Source: an uncultured Bacteroidales bacterium (GTDB taxonomy: Bacteria > Bacteroidota > Bacteroidia > Bacteroidales > P3). Taken from it: a stretch of DNA of 64,000 nucleotides. A program made the translations under genes and the position numbers. The stretch covers positions 62,001-126,000 of the forward strand of contig CAMVGR010000003.1 in the NCBI GenBank assembly GCA_947167075.1, read 5' to 3'. The notes under the pieces were generated by a model. It made no database searches. It was given only the letters and a program-made list of their open reading frames with translations, and was not told the origin of the DNA. This document shows positions 27,284-37,779 of this stretch, one piece after another (positions within the stretch are counted from its first letter, which is position 1; every line of letters begins with the position of its first letter).

Positions 27284-28798
27284 ATGAATGTAATGAAACG
27301 TTTATTTGCAATTCTTTTGTTGAGTGTAACGCTCCCTCTTTGGGCATTTGATTTTGAATCGCAGCGAGATGAGGGTTACACACTATACTTTAACATTCTC
27401 TCGGACGATGATGAGAATGCGGTCGAAGTAACTTACCCTGTTGCATCCAACAGTAATCATTGGCAGGGTCATAGACAGCCATGGGGTGAACTGGTCATTC
27501 CAGCCACGGTGGACCATGAGGGTGTAACCTATACGGTGGTCTCTATTGCCAACCGTGCTTTCTCTGGATGTAAGGAGATAACAGGTATAAAACTGGCACC
27601 GACAGTGACCGAAATTGGAGACTTTGCTTTTTACCAGTGTACAGGTATCCAAGGTGTATTGACAATAGGGGAGGATATAGTCCGCATTGGCCGCTCGGCT
27701 TTCTATGGATGCAATAATATCAGTTCGGTGCAGTTCAATGCCATCAAGTGTGAAAGCATGGGAGGAAGTCGTAGTTCTATGATTTTCGCCAACTGCCGTT
27801 CTCTCAAATCTGTGTCTTTCGGTCCGAATGTGACTTCCATCCCCGACTATGCCTTTGTAGGCATGGATGGATTGAGTAACAATTGGAACCTTCCGGAGGC
27901 CTTGGAGTATATTGGAGAATACGCATTCGCCTATTGTACCAAGATACAAGGTCCGCTTCGTATCCCGACCAATGTGAAGCAAATTGGTGCTTATGCATTC
28001 GCCCAGTGCCATTCGATAGCCTCTATCGAGCTACCCCTAAAGCTGGAACGTATTGACCAACGTGCTTTCTACCAGTGTGTCAATGTAAAGGAAGTCGATG
28101 TCAAAACCATCACACCGCCCGAGATAGGCAATGATGTTTTTACTGGATTCAAAGCTGCTGTGGTGTACAATGTGCCCTGTATCAGCATTGACAAATACAA
28201 GGAAGCTGCAGTATGGAAAAGATTTCGCAATCTTCGCACCAGCTATCCATGCCGACTCGACCTGGTGGCACGCCTGAGCGACCCCGCTGCCGGCACCATA
28301 AATGGTACTGGAACCTATGTGATGGGAGAGAGTGCTCAACTGCTGGTGATATGTAATGCTGGCTATGGTTTCCGTGGGTGGAGCGATGGCAATACCGACA
28401 ATCCGCGTACCGTCGTCGTCAACGACACTGTAAGCTACACGGCAATAATGCAGACTGCCGACGTGGTTCATGAAATCAAATATATCCACGATACTATCTA
28501 CAAAGACGGACGTGATACCCTCGTCGAGTATTATGAAATAAACGATGTGGCTGAACCCATCAGTTCGCAGGAGGGAATTGTCTACAACCGCGATAAGCGA
28601 CGTGTCGAAGTCCCTATCGACAAGGCCGATATTCTTAATGTGGCTCTCTACAATGATGCCGGTCAATGTGTGATGACAGGTATGCCAAAGCGTGGCCATA
28701 TCAATATGCGTCGCTTCCCGACCGGTTCCTACATTGTGCGTGTGAGCACATACTATGAGGAAATCGTCGTTCGCTTCTTCCATGCTAAAAAGAAATAA
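27284..28798 (+). CDS. Secreted BspA-type leucine-rich repeat protein with probable T9SS sorting domain
   Basis: A 504-residue surface protein. A signal peptide (1-22, LPLWAFD) is followed by LRR_5/BspA repeats at about 70-270, with the recurring pattern 'I...AF.GC..I..I.LP..V..IG..AF..C'. Next is a module resembling InlB B-repeat / 'GGTINGTGTYVMGE...AGYGFRGWSDG' around 320-390. The last 80 residues end FPTGSYIVRVSTYYEEIVVRFFHAKKK, resembling a type IX secretion C-terminal signal. BspA-like proteins bind host or bacterial surfaces. The start abuts the pckA stop; an ATG three codons in (27293) is an alternative. Confidence 0.82.
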   Translation: MNVMKRLFAILLLSVTLPLWAFDFESQRDEGYTLYFNILSDDDENAVEVTYPVASNSNHWQGHRQPWGELVIPATVDHEGVTYTVVSIANRAFSGCKEITGIKLAPTVTEIGDFAFYQCTGIQGVLTIGEDIVRIGRSAFYGCNNISSVQFNAIKCESMGGSRSSMIFANCRSLKSVSFGPNVTSIPDYAFVGMDGLSNNWNLPEALEYIGEYAFAYCTKIQGPLRIPTNVKQIGAYAFAQCHSIASIELPLKLERIDQRAFYQCVNVKEVDVKTITPPEIGNDVFTGFKAAVVYNVPCISIDKYKEAAVWKRFRNLRTSYPCRLDLVARLSDPAAGTINGTGTYVMGESAQLLVICNAGYGFRGWSDGNTDNPRTVVVNDTVSYTAIMQTADVVHEIKYIHDTIYKDGRDTLVEYYEINDVAEPISSQEGIVYNRDKRRVEVPIDKADILNVALYNDAGQCVMTGMPKRGHINMRRFPTGSYIVRVSTYYEEIVVRFFHAKKK

Positions 28799-28817
28799 TC
28801 AAAAAATAATATAATTA

Positions 28818-31661
28818 ATGAATACAAATAACTTTACAATGCGCCATAATGGTGTGTCCAAAGATTCGGAAGTGAAGACCATGCTCCAGACTATTGGAGT
28901 TGAATCGATGGATGAATTGATAGAAAAAGCCGTGCCCGAAAGCATTCGCTTGAAGAATCCGATGCCTCTTGAAGCAGGTATGACAGAAGCACAGTTTTTG
29001 AACCACTGTCGCTCTTTGGCCCAAAAGAACAAGGTATGGCGTACATATATAGGTATGGGTTATTATGGTACAGTAACCCCCGCAGTCATCATGCGCAATG
29101 TGTTTGAGAATGCAGGCTGGTACACCAGCTACACTCCATACCAGACAGAGATCAGCCAAGGCCGTCTGGAAGCTCTGATGAACTACCAAACCATGGTGGC
29201 CGAAATGACAGGTATGCCGCTGAGCAATGCCTCACTGCTGGATGAAGCTACTGCCGCAGGCGAAGCCATGATCATGTTTTTCAACAGCCGTTCGCGTCAG
29301 GCTGTCAAGGATGGTGTCTGCAAAGTGTTCGTCGACGAGGGCATTCTTCCACAGACATTGGCTGTGATGCGTACCAATGCCGCTCCCCGTGGTATTGAAA
29401 TCGTTACAGGAAAAGCTGCTCAGACCGAATTGGACGGCACCTATTTTGCTGCTTTTGTACAGTATCCAAACCAGTTTGGCGAAGCACAAGATTGGACCGA
29501 CTTCATCACCAAATGCCACGAAAAGGGTATCTTCGTGGGCATGGCCACCGACCTTATGGCACTGGCACTGATGAAGACTCCTGGCGAGATGGGCGCCGAC
29601 TGTGCCGTTGGTAGCTCACAGCGTTTTGGACTGCCAATGGGATTTGGTGGCCCTCACGCCGGATTCTTTGCCTTCACCGAGCAGTTCAAACGTGCCTTCC
29701 CTGGCCGTATAATTGGTTGGACCATCGATGCTAAGGGCAATCCCGCTCTGCGTATGGCCTTGGGTATGCGCGAACAGCATATTAAACGCGACAAAGCAAC
29801 ATCGAACATTTGCACTGCTTCTGCTCTAGTGGCCAATATGAGTGGCTTCTATGCAGTATGGCATGGCCCGGAAGGTATCCGCCAGATAGCCACCGCCATT
29901 TGCACCAAAGCCCACCGATTGGCAGCCGAGCTCGAAAAATACGGCTACAAGCAGTGGAACCGTGTATACTTCGATACCCTCGCTCTTCAGTGCCCCGTGC
30001 CAACGACAAAGGTACGCGAGGTGGCAGAAAAGCATGAGATCAACTTCCGCTATATCTGCGACGAATGCATTGGTATCTCTATCGACGAGACAGTATGCCA
30101 TGCCGACATCGAGGCTATCATCAACTGTTTGGCCGAAGCTGCCGGCAAGAAAGCCGAGCCACTCGTGTGTGGCGGCAACTGTGCCAGCCAGTCGGCATTG
30201 CCCACCGAGCTGCAGCGTCAGAGCCAGTACCTCACCAAGAAGGTATTCAACAGCTACCACGACGAGACTTCCATGATGCGCTACATCAAGCGCCTCGAAG
30301 AGAAGGATCTCTCCCTCAACCGTGCCATGATACCACTGGGCTCTTGCACCATGAAGCTCAATGCAGCAGCCGAAATGATGCCCCTCAGTTGGAGCCACTT
30401 CGGAGGTATGCATCCGTTTGTACCGGCAAACCAGGCCGAAGGATACATCGAAATGATTAAAGACATCGAACACCGCCTGGCCGTGATTACGGGATTTGCC
30501 GGTGTCTCGCTGCAACCCAATTCTGGTGCCTATGGCGAGTACAGTGGTCTGACAGTCATCCGCAATTATCATATCGCCAACGGACAGAGCCAGCGCAATG
30601 TCTGCCTCATTCCGGCCAGCGCCCACGGCACCAATCCTGCCAGTGCCGCCAAAGCCGGCATGACGGTGGTGGTGGTGAAATGCAACGAGCGTGGCGATGT
30701 CGATATCGACGACCTCAAAGCAAAAGCCGAGCAATACAAAGACACGCTTAGCTGCCTGATGATCACCTATCCGTCCACCCACGGTGCTTTCGAAGAGGGA
30801 ATATTAGAAATCATCAATATCATCCATAGCATGGGTGCACTGGTCTATATGGACGGTGCCAATATGAATGCCCAGGTCGGACTGACCAGCCCGGGCCACA
30901 TGGGTGCCGATGTGTGTCACCTCAATTTGCACAAGACCTTTGCCATGCCTCATGGCGGTGGTGGCCCCGGAGTTGGCCCCATTGCCGTCAGCGAGAAGTT
31001 GGTCGACTTCCTGCCCACACATCCTGTTGTCGAAGTAGGAGGAAAGCAGGGCAACACTATGGCCGCTGCACCTTATGGCAGTGCCATGCTGCTCCCCATC
31101 ACCTACGGCTACCTGCTGATGCTTGGTGGAGAAGGCCTTACCGAAGTGACCAAACACGCCATCCTCAATGCTAACTATATCCGTGCCCGCCTGCAGAAAT
31201 ACTATAAGATTCTGTACACCAATCGCAATGGTATGTGTGGACATGAGATGATCGTCGATTTCAACGAGTTCAGCCTTAAAGTCAGCGTGGGCGATGTGGC
31301 CAAACGTCTGATGGACTATGGCTTCCATGCTCCAACGGTTGCATTCCCGGTGCACAACACATTGATGGTTGAACCCACCGAAAGCGAACCGCTGAGCGAG
31401 ATGGATCGCTTCTGCGATGCCATGATAGCCATCCGCCAAGAGATTGACGACATCATGACCGGTCGCAGCGACGAGAAGAATAACCCCATTTGCAACGCCC
31501 CGCACACCATGCAGGTGGTCTGTGCCGACGAGTGGACACTGCCATACAGCCGCCAGAAAGCTGCCTTCCCGCAGCCACACACCGAGAAGTATTGGCCCAC
31601 CATCAGCAAGATCGACGATGCCTATGGCGATCGTAACTTGCAGGCTGTTTGGGCCGAATAG
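28818..31661 (+). CDS. gcvP: Glycine dehydrogenase (decarboxylating), P-protein
   Basis: The PLP-dependent P-protein of the glycine cleavage system, which decarboxylates glycine and passes aminomethyl to the lipoyl H-protein. The 947 residues fuse both halves (P1 and P2). The PLP lysine is K706 in NLHKTFAMPHGGGGPG, and GSCTMKLNAAAEM and PASAHGTNPASA are family signatures. The partners gcvT and gcvH are not in the window. glyA, its usual metabolic partner, lies 3.6 kb away. Confidence 0.98.
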   Translation: MNTNNFTMRHNGVSKDSEVKTMLQTIGVESMDELIEKAVPESIRLKNPMPLEAGMTEAQFLNHCRSLAQKNKVWRTYIGMGYYGTVTPAVIMRNVFENAGWYTSYTPYQTEISQGRLEALMNYQTMVAEMTGMPLSNASLLDEATAAGEAMIMFFNSRSRQAVKDGVCKVFVDEGILPQTLAVMRTNAAPRGIEIVTGKAAQTELDGTYFAAFVQYPNQFGEAQDWTDFITKCHEKGIFVGMATDLMALALMKTPGEMGADCAVGSSQRFGLPMGFGGPHAGFFAFTEQFKRAFPGRIIGWTIDAKGNPALRMALGMREQHIKRDKATSNICTASALVANMSGFYAVWHGPEGIRQIATAICTKAHRLAAELEKYGYKQWNRVYFDTLALQCPVPTTKVREVAEKHEINFRYICDECIGISIDETVCHADIEAIINCLAEAAGKKAEPLVCGGNCASQSALPTELQRQSQYLTKKVFNSYHDETSMMRYIKRLEEKDLSLNRAMIPLGSCTMKLNAAAEMMPLSWSHFGGMHPFVPANQAEGYIEMIKDIEHRLAVITGFAGVSLQPNSGAYGEYSGLTVIRNYHIANGQSQRNVCLIPASAHGTNPASAAKAGMTVVVVKCNERGDVDIDDLKAKAEQYKDTLSCLMITYPSTHGAFEEGILEIINIIHSMGALVYMDGANMNAQVGLTSPGHMGADVCHLNLHKTFAMPHGGGGPGVGPIAVSEKLVDFLPTHPVVEVGGKQGNTMAAAPYGSAMLLPITYGYLLMLGGEGLTEVTKHAILNANYIRARLQKYYKILYTNRNGMCGHEMIVDFNEFSLKVSVGDVAKRLMDYGFHAPTVAFPVHNTLMVEPTESEPLSEMDRFCDAMIAIRQEIDDIMTGRSDEKNNPICNAPHTMQVVCADEWTLPYSRQKAAFPQPHTEKYWPTISKIDDAYGDRNLQAVWAE

Positions 31662-31692
31662 CAAACGGACCAAAACATCGATCTCTATGAAT

Positions 31693-31726
31693 ACACCCCA
31701 CCTGCAAGGTGGGGTGTTTCTTTTTT
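31693..31726 (+). terminator. Rho-independent terminator of gcvP
   Basis: Perfect 11-bp stem ACACCCCACCT / AGGTGGGGTGT with a 3-nt loop (GCA), followed by TTCTTTTTT. Confidence 0.92.
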
Positions 31727-31779
31727 CATCCTCGACTCATAGTTGCACCCTAGATAGCCCCTGTCTACGTCGTATCGTC

Positions 31780-31834
31780 ACGGTGCATTCACGGTGCATC
31801 TACGGTGCATGTACGGTTCAAGTACGGTGTGGGT
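31780..31834 (+). repeat. Repeat site D: five 11-bp units
   Basis: ACGGTGCATTC, ACGGTGCATCT, ACGGTGCATGT, ACGGTTCAAGT, ACGGTGTGGGT. Lies in the convergent gap between the gcvP and hutH terminators. A weak echo of the A/B flank follows at 31850-31875 (GAACGAAAGTGTTAGGAACG). Confidence 0.85.
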
Positions 31835-31911
31835 ATGTATTGGTGCCTGAGAACGAAAGTGTTAGGAACGAAAAAGAGTACTCTCTATTTATCTGCATAT
31901 AGCTTTAAGAA

Positions 31912-31946
31912 TAAAAAAAAGAGCTGATATAAGACAATATCAGCTC
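31912..31946 (-). terminator. Rho-independent terminator of hutH
   Basis: Perfect 10-bp stem GAGCTGATAT / ATATCAGCTC with a 6-nt loop. On the minus strand it is followed by a run of T (31912-31920). Confidence 0.9.
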
Positions 31947-31965
31947 CACATATTTGTAGAAGTAT

Positions 31966-33459
31966 TCACATTGACTGCAAGTAGTTTACACTTGCATGAA
32001 TGTGCTTGTACATAATTTGGTCGATGTCGACAAAGTTGACTTTTGTGCGATAATCGGCCACCATTTTTTCTATAGCGGGACTACTCTTAAGACCTTCTTG
32101 GTGACGGAAGTCGAGTGCTTGTGCTGCATTGAAGAGCTCGATGGCCAGTACGCGCTCGGTGTTTTCGCACACACGATAGCATTTGGTGGCAGCATTACCA
32201 CCCATGCTGACGAGGTCTTCCTGATTCTGGCTGCTCGGAATGCTGTCCACACTGGCAGGAGTGCAGAGTTGCTTGCTTTGGCTCACTATGGCGGCAGCGG
32301 CATACTGCGGAATCATGAAGCCGCTGTTCAGGCCTGGCTTTGCCACAAGGAAAGAGGGGAGACCCCGCTTGGCATCGATCAGCTGGTAGGTGCGTCGTTC
32401 GCTGATAGCTCCTAGTTCAGCCACCGCGATGGCGAGGAAGTCGAGCACCATGGCCAGGGGCTCGCCGTGGAAGTGACCACCGCTGATGATCATGTCTTCG
32501 TCGGGAAGGACGATGGGATTGTCGGTAGTGGAGTTTATCTCAGTTTCCACCACACTTGCTACATAGCGAATGGTATCCTTGGCGGCACCATGCACTTGCG
32601 GGGCGCAACGGAAACTGTAGGGGTCTTGCACATGTTCCTTATGACGGCGGATGAGTTCGCTACCCTCCAGCCAGTTGCGTACTGCGGCGGCAGTCTCCAA
32701 CTGTCCTTTGTGGGGGCGCACCATGTGCAGGGCTTCGTAGAAGGGCTCGATGCGTCCATCGAAAGCGTCAAGGCTGAGCGACAGAATCATGTCGCTCTGT
32801 TTGCTCAGTCGCATGGCTTTGAGCAGGCACCATACGGCATAGCTGCTCATAAACTGTGTGCCGTTCAGAAGAGCCAGTCCCTCTTTGCTTTGCAGTTCGA
32901 TGGCTTTCCAGCCTTTGGCTTGATAAACCTCTTTCACATCGCAACGGCGGCCCTTCCAATACACCTCGCCCATTCCGAGAATGGCAGGAAGCATCAGATT
33001 GGCCAGGGGGCAAAGGTCGCCGCTAGCTCCGAGCGAGCCTTGCTGGTAGACAACGGGCAGAATGTCATCGTTGTAGCAGTCGACCAAACGCTGCACTGTC
33101 TGCAGTTGTGCTCCGCTATACCCGAAGCAGAAGTTTTGAGTTTTAAGCAGCAACATGAGACGAACCACCTCGGCGGGCACTTCGTCGCCCACGCCGCAGG
33201 CATGGCTCATGACTAGGTTCTTCTGCAACTGTGAGAGTTGCTCTTTGCTGATGGAGATATTGCAGAGGGAGCCGAAGCCAGTGGTGACACCATAGATGGG
33301 CTCTTTTTGGCTTTCCATCTTGTGGTCGATATAGGCACGGCATTTTTCTATGCGACGAACAGCCTCATCGCTCAGCGCGATTGGCATCTTGTTGTCGATA
33401 ATCTCTTGTATCTTGGCAAGTGTGAGTTTTTCGTCGGGGTTGATATAATGAGTATTCAT
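31966..33459 (-). CDS. hutH: Histidine ammonia-lyase
   Basis: HutH deaminates histidine to urocanate using the self-made MIO cofactor. The Ala-Ser-Gly triad is at 145-147 in GSLGASGDLCPL. YGVTTGFG at 56-63 and a late SMGGNAATKCYRV are also characteristic. 497 residues. The rest of the hut pathway (hutU, hutI, ftcD) is not in the window. It is the last gene of a probable run NIF3 / zinc ribbon / hutH with gaps of 21-27 bp. Confidence 0.96.
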   Translation of the reverse strand: MNTHYINPDEKLTLAKIQEIIDNKMPIALSDEAVRRIEKCRAYIDHKMESQKEPIYGVTTGFGSLCNISISKEQLSQLQKNLVMSHACGVGDEVPAEVVRLMLLLKTQNFCFGYSGAQLQTVQRLVDCYNDDILPVVYQQGSLGASGDLCPLANLMLPAILGMGEVYWKGRRCDVKEVYQAKGWKAIELQSKEGLALLNGTQFMSSYAVWCLLKAMRLSKQSDMILSLSLDAFDGRIEPFYEALHMVRPHKGQLETAAAVRNWLEGSELIRRHKEHVQDPYSFRCAPQVHGAAKDTIRYVASVVETEINSTTDNPIVLPDEDMIISGGHFHGEPLAMVLDFLAIAVAELGAISERRTYQLIDAKRGLPSFLVAKPGLNSGFMIPQYAAAAIVSQSKQLCTPASVDSIPSSQNQEDLVSMGGNAATKCYRVCENTERVLAIELFNAAQALDFRHQEGLKSSPAIEKMVADYRTKVNFVDIDQIMYKHIHASVNYLQSM

Positions 33460-33480
33460 AATGCAGTATTGGTTTGTTCC

Positions 33481-34302
33481 TTATTTTTGCAAGAGGGCTT
33501 TTGCTTTTTCAGCTATATCGTCGTCCACCAGAATACGACCGCAGTTTTCGCATACGATCACTTTCTTATGCATCTTGATCTCCATCTGACGTTGAGGAGG
33601 AATGCTGCTGAAACAGCCACCGCACGAGTCGCGGTCAATGGTAACAACGGCCAATCCATTGCGGGCTGCATTACGGATGCGTTTGTAGGCAGTCAGATAG
33701 CGTTCGTCGATGTATTGTTCTTGTTCGGCACTCTTTTGGCGCAGACGTTCCTCATCTTTCTCGGTTTCGGCAGTGATGGAAAGGAGTTCTTCCCGTTTTG
33801 CGTCGAGGTCTTTCTCGCGATTCTGTACCAACACCTTGGCAGCATCGATGTGTTGCTTAAGCTCTTTCACGTGAGCCACTCCGTCTCGATTCTTGCGTTC
33901 GCACAGCTGAATTTCGAGGTTCTGGAATTCGATTTCCTTGTTCAGCGACTCGAATTCGCGGTTGTTACGGACGTTATCCTGCTGCTTTTGGTATTTCTTG
34001 ATTTGCTCTTGGTGTTCTGTTATCTCTGCGTTACGCTGACGATTGGCGGCTTCAGTCTCTTTTATTTCGGCTGCAAAGTTGTCCATACGAGTGTGCAGAC
34101 CGGCTATCTCATCCTCCAAATCCTGTACGGCTTGTGGAAGCTCGCCACGGATGATACGTATCTTGTCGATTTCGCTGTCTACACTCTGCAGAGTATATAA
34201 TGCCACTAAGCGTTTTTCGACGGCTTGATCCACATCGGGACGTAGAATAGCAGGAGCTTCTGTCAACTCTTGGGCTTTTTTAGTACTCACTTTCTTTGCC
34301 AT
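33481..34302 (-). CDS. C4-type zinc ribbon protein with long coiled coil
   Basis: 273 residues. Residues about 30-190 are heptad-rich, charged coiled coil (EDEIAGLHTRMDNFAAEIKE and similar). The C-terminal 60 residues hold the zinc ribbon CGGC (around 220) and CENC (around 250), ending ILVDDDIAEKAKALLQK. This is the widespread DUF164/CdsZ-like family, often encoded beside a NIF3 protein as here. It is thought to be a nucleic-acid or protein scaffold; no enzymatic function is assigned. Confidence 0.85.
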   Translation of the reverse strand: MAKKVSTKKAQELTEAPAILRPDVDQAVEKRLVALYTLQSVDSEIDKIRIIRGELPQAVQDLEDEIAGLHTRMDNFAAEIKETEAANRQRNAEITEHQEQIKKYQKQQDNVRNNREFESLNKEIEFQNLEIQLCERKNRDGVAHVKELKQHIDAAKVLVQNREKDLDAKREELLSITAETEKDEERLRQKSAEQEQYIDERYLTAYKRIRNAARNGLAVVTIDRDSCGGCFSSIPPQRQMEIKMHKKVIVCENCGRILVDDDIAEKAKALLQK

Positions 34303-34329
34303 ATTATTATATTATTATTTGTTTTACAA

Positions 34330-35121
34330 TTAAATGTAGCGAACAATGGAGTGTTGCCGCTGGGAAATTCGAACTGCAAATTTACTAAATTTTTCGGATA
34401 TGACAGAAAAAATTACATCTTTTGCATATTGTTCACTCTCATAGTGTCCGGCATCGCAGAGTACGATGTTCCCTTCGGAGCGTTGGAAGTCGTGATATTT
34501 GAGATCTGCTGTAATATAGATGTCCGCATGGGCTTGGATCGCATCGCCAATCAGGAAGGCTCCACTTCCACCACAGATGGCAACACGTTGGATGGCCATG
34601 TCTGGTTTGTATTCGCTGGTACGAAGGGTGGGGATATGGAGTATGTCTTTGAGATGCAGCAGAAAGGACTCGACCGAGATGGGGTAGGGCAGTTCGCCTA
34701 TCATGCCGGCACCAATGGTATTGTCGTTGGGCACAGGCTTCAAGATACGGCAGTTCTGCAGTCCTATCTGTTGGCTCAGCGCACCATTTACCCCCCAATT
34801 TAAGTTGTCGAGATTCGTATGGGCGGCATAGACAGCGATGTTGTTCTGAATTAGACGGTGAACCATTCGCCCTACAGCATGGTGCGAGGTAAGTCGTTTG
34901 ATGCCATTGAAGATAAAGGGATGGTGTGTGACAATAAGGTTCAGGCCATATTCGATGGCCTCGTCGATCACCTCGTCGGTAAGGTCGAGGGCGATAATAG
35001 CCCCTTTGTATTCCATACTATCGTCGCCCAAAATGAAGCCTGCATTGTCGTATTCTTCTTGCAGTTCGGGCCTGAAGCGGTGGTCTAGATAATCTATTAC
35101 GTCTTTAGTTTTCATATACAT
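34330..35121 (-). CDS. NIF3-family dinuclear metal-binding protein
   Basis: A 263-residue NIF3/YbgI-like hexameric metalloprotein. Characteristic stretches are EEYDNAGFILGD, LIVTHHPFIF, VYAAHTNLDN, the CGGSGAFL loop and DAGHYESEQ near the C terminus (metal-binding H and E). Several family members are annotated as GTP cyclohydrolase type 2, but the physiological role is unsettled. It lacks the inserted PII-like domain of the roughly 370-residue form. The ATG at 35115 is an alternative start. Confidence 0.88.
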   Translation of the reverse strand: MYMKTKDVIDYLDHRFRPELQEEYDNAGFILGDDSMEYKGAIIALDLTDEVIDEAIEYGLNLIVTHHPFIFNGIKRLTSHHAVGRMVHRLIQNNIAVYAAHTNLDNLNWGVNGALSQQIGLQNCRILKPVPNDNTIGAGMIGELPYPISVESFLLHLKDILHIPTLRTSEYKPDMAIQRVAICGGSGAFLIGDAIQAHADIYITADLKYHDFQRSEGNIVLCDAGHYESEQYAKDVIFSVISEKFSKFAVRISQRQHSIVRYI

Positions 35122-35177
35122 ACTGCTTTGCTGTGTGATGCTATCGATGCTTTAAACGGTCGATGTTGTTCTGAATG

Positions 35178-35185
35178 CAAAAATA
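35178..35185 (-). promoter_or_regulatory. -7 promoter element for the NIF3 gene
   Basis: Minus strand TATTTTTG, 56 bp upstream of the NIF3 start, back-to-back with the glyA element. Confidence 0.5.
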
Positions 35186-35217
35186 CATTTTTTTTCTTAT
35201 ATGTATTTTTTTTTATG

Positions 35218-35225
35218 TATATTTG
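35218..35225 (+). promoter_or_regulatory. -7 promoter element for glyA
   Basis: TATATTTG, a TAnnTTTG match, 41 bp before the glyA ATG. Confidence 0.6.
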
Positions 35226-35266
35226 CATTTCACATCTATTGGATAATTATCAAATAACATTAAGAT

Positions 35267-36547
<1,281 letters not shown>

Positions 36548-36570
36548 AAAGCGGAAGACCGAATTACAAT

Positions 36571-36608
36571 CCGGCATGTCTGTACGATCAGATGTGCCGG
36601 TTTTTTTT
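36571..36608 (+). terminator. Rho-independent terminator of glyA
   Basis: Stem CCGGCATGTCT / AGATGTGCCGG (11 bp including one G-T pair and one A/G mismatch) with an 8-nt loop, then eight T. Confidence 0.9.
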
Positions 36609-36647
36609 ATGAGTGGTTTAAAGCTTTTTGGGTAGCCCTAGGTATTT

Positions 36648-37427
36648 CTATTTGGGGATGTGTGCATCCTGACCGCTCGCTGTGCCCGCTGCCATAGTAT
36701 CGCCGACGTGACCCGTCGATGGCATTTCAATGGTTTGATTTATAGAAGGTTCATCCAAATCTTCACTTTCGTTAGATAGTACCCCACTGTCCGCCAGCAT
36801 CAGCCTACCACCATAGGCAGTCTCCGAGCAGCGCCCCTCGCGGTCGGTGGCGTACAGATATAGATGCACCTCGCTGCCGGCGAATACATCTGGCAGCAAT
36901 ACGCTGATTTTCTTTTGTCTACGGTATACCGGTGCCGTCAGAAAACCTTCTCCTGCCGATGGCGAGTAGACGAACAGTCGCACCTCGTCGTAGGCGTCGC
37001 ACTGCAGATGCAGCGGATTGCGCTCGAAGGCCACCTCCAGTTGCAGTCCGCCCTGCACGCTGACGGTGCCGGCCTGCACCGTTGCCACAGGCCCCTGACT
37101 GAGCATCAGCGACGGGTAGTCGATAGATAGTTGTCCATCTATGCTGCTGAAAGCGTGCTGGTTGAGGCTGACGAAGAGGTTGTAGGCCGTCATGCCAGCG
37201 GCGCGGGCCGGCTCGGTGAGGGAGTGCCGCAGCACCCACCGCATGCGTGCTGCCAATCGCACCTGCTCGCGGAAGAGGGCGCGGTGCTTCTGCTGTGCCT
37301 CGGTGCGAGGGTTGCTTACCTGTGTAGGCCGGCTGCGCAGGCACCACCGCCCGTTCCACATATATCCGATGGCTGTGCCTAGCTTGCCGCTGAAGCCGCC
37401 CATGTATCCATTTTCAAACTTCGCCAT
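36648..37427 (-). CDS. DUF6266-family protein
   Basis: A 259-residue protein of unknown function. The N terminus MAKFENGYMGGFSGKLGTAIGYMWNG, followed by RSRPTQVSNPRTEAQQKHR, matches the Bacteroidota DUF6266 family as I know it. No signal peptide is seen. Residues 115-220 are beta-strand-rich. The last 40 residues are acidic and Ser/Thr-rich and look disordered. These genes are typically solitary, as here. Confidence 0.7.
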   Translation of the reverse strand: MAKFENGYMGGFSGKLGTAIGYMWNGRWCLRSRPTQVSNPRTEAQQKHRALFREQVRLAARMRWVLRHSLTEPARAAGMTAYNLFVSLNQHAFSSIDGQLSIDYPSLMLSQGPVATVQAGTVSVQGGLQLEVAFERNPLHLQCDAYDEVRLFVYSPSAGEGFLTAPVYRRQKKISVLLPDVFAGSEVHLYLYATDREGRCSETAYGGRLMLADSGVLSNESEDLDEPSINQTIEMPSTGHVGDTMAAGTASGQDAHIPK

Positions 37428-37779
37428 AGTGATTTGTTATTTTCTTATTATAACGTTGTTTTCGACTTGTTATTGCTTACTCGAGTAAAAGATGATAAAT
37501 AGATGACAAAGGGAAGAGTAGGAGATGAGTAAGAGATGGTCTGTCTTTTTTATTAACCTTCAGCGACTTGTGGAAGCACTTTCGGGGGCTTTTCCTGCCT
37601 ACATGTTCAATTTATACAATAGGAAGAGGGTGCCCCACTAACTAATGGAACACCCTCATTGGGTTCGACAGTACAGAGCTCTGTATTCGGACTCAGCTGC
37701 TGCTATAAAAACAATACCCCATTTCCACTCCTTGGAGCGGAATCGGCGGAAGGCAGTTAGAGACGGATTCGACGGCCTG
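37428..37779. other. Intergenic stretch with low-complexity tract and palindrome
   Basis: About 350 bp without a gene. 37484-37540 is purine-rich with recurring AGATGA words. GAGGGTG/CACCCTC (37626-37658) could pair with an 18-nt loop. A perfect 14-bp palindrome TACAGAGCTCTGTA is at 37672-37685. GGTTCGA at 37662 is not part of any tRNA fold I can build. Confidence 0.45.

Noticed and set aside
29826-30782. 318-codon frame antisense to gcvP
   Set aside because: Fully within gcvP; no motif, start context or promoter.
37655-37700. tRNA-like GGTTCGA segment
   Set aside because: No acceptor or anticodon stems can be formed around it.
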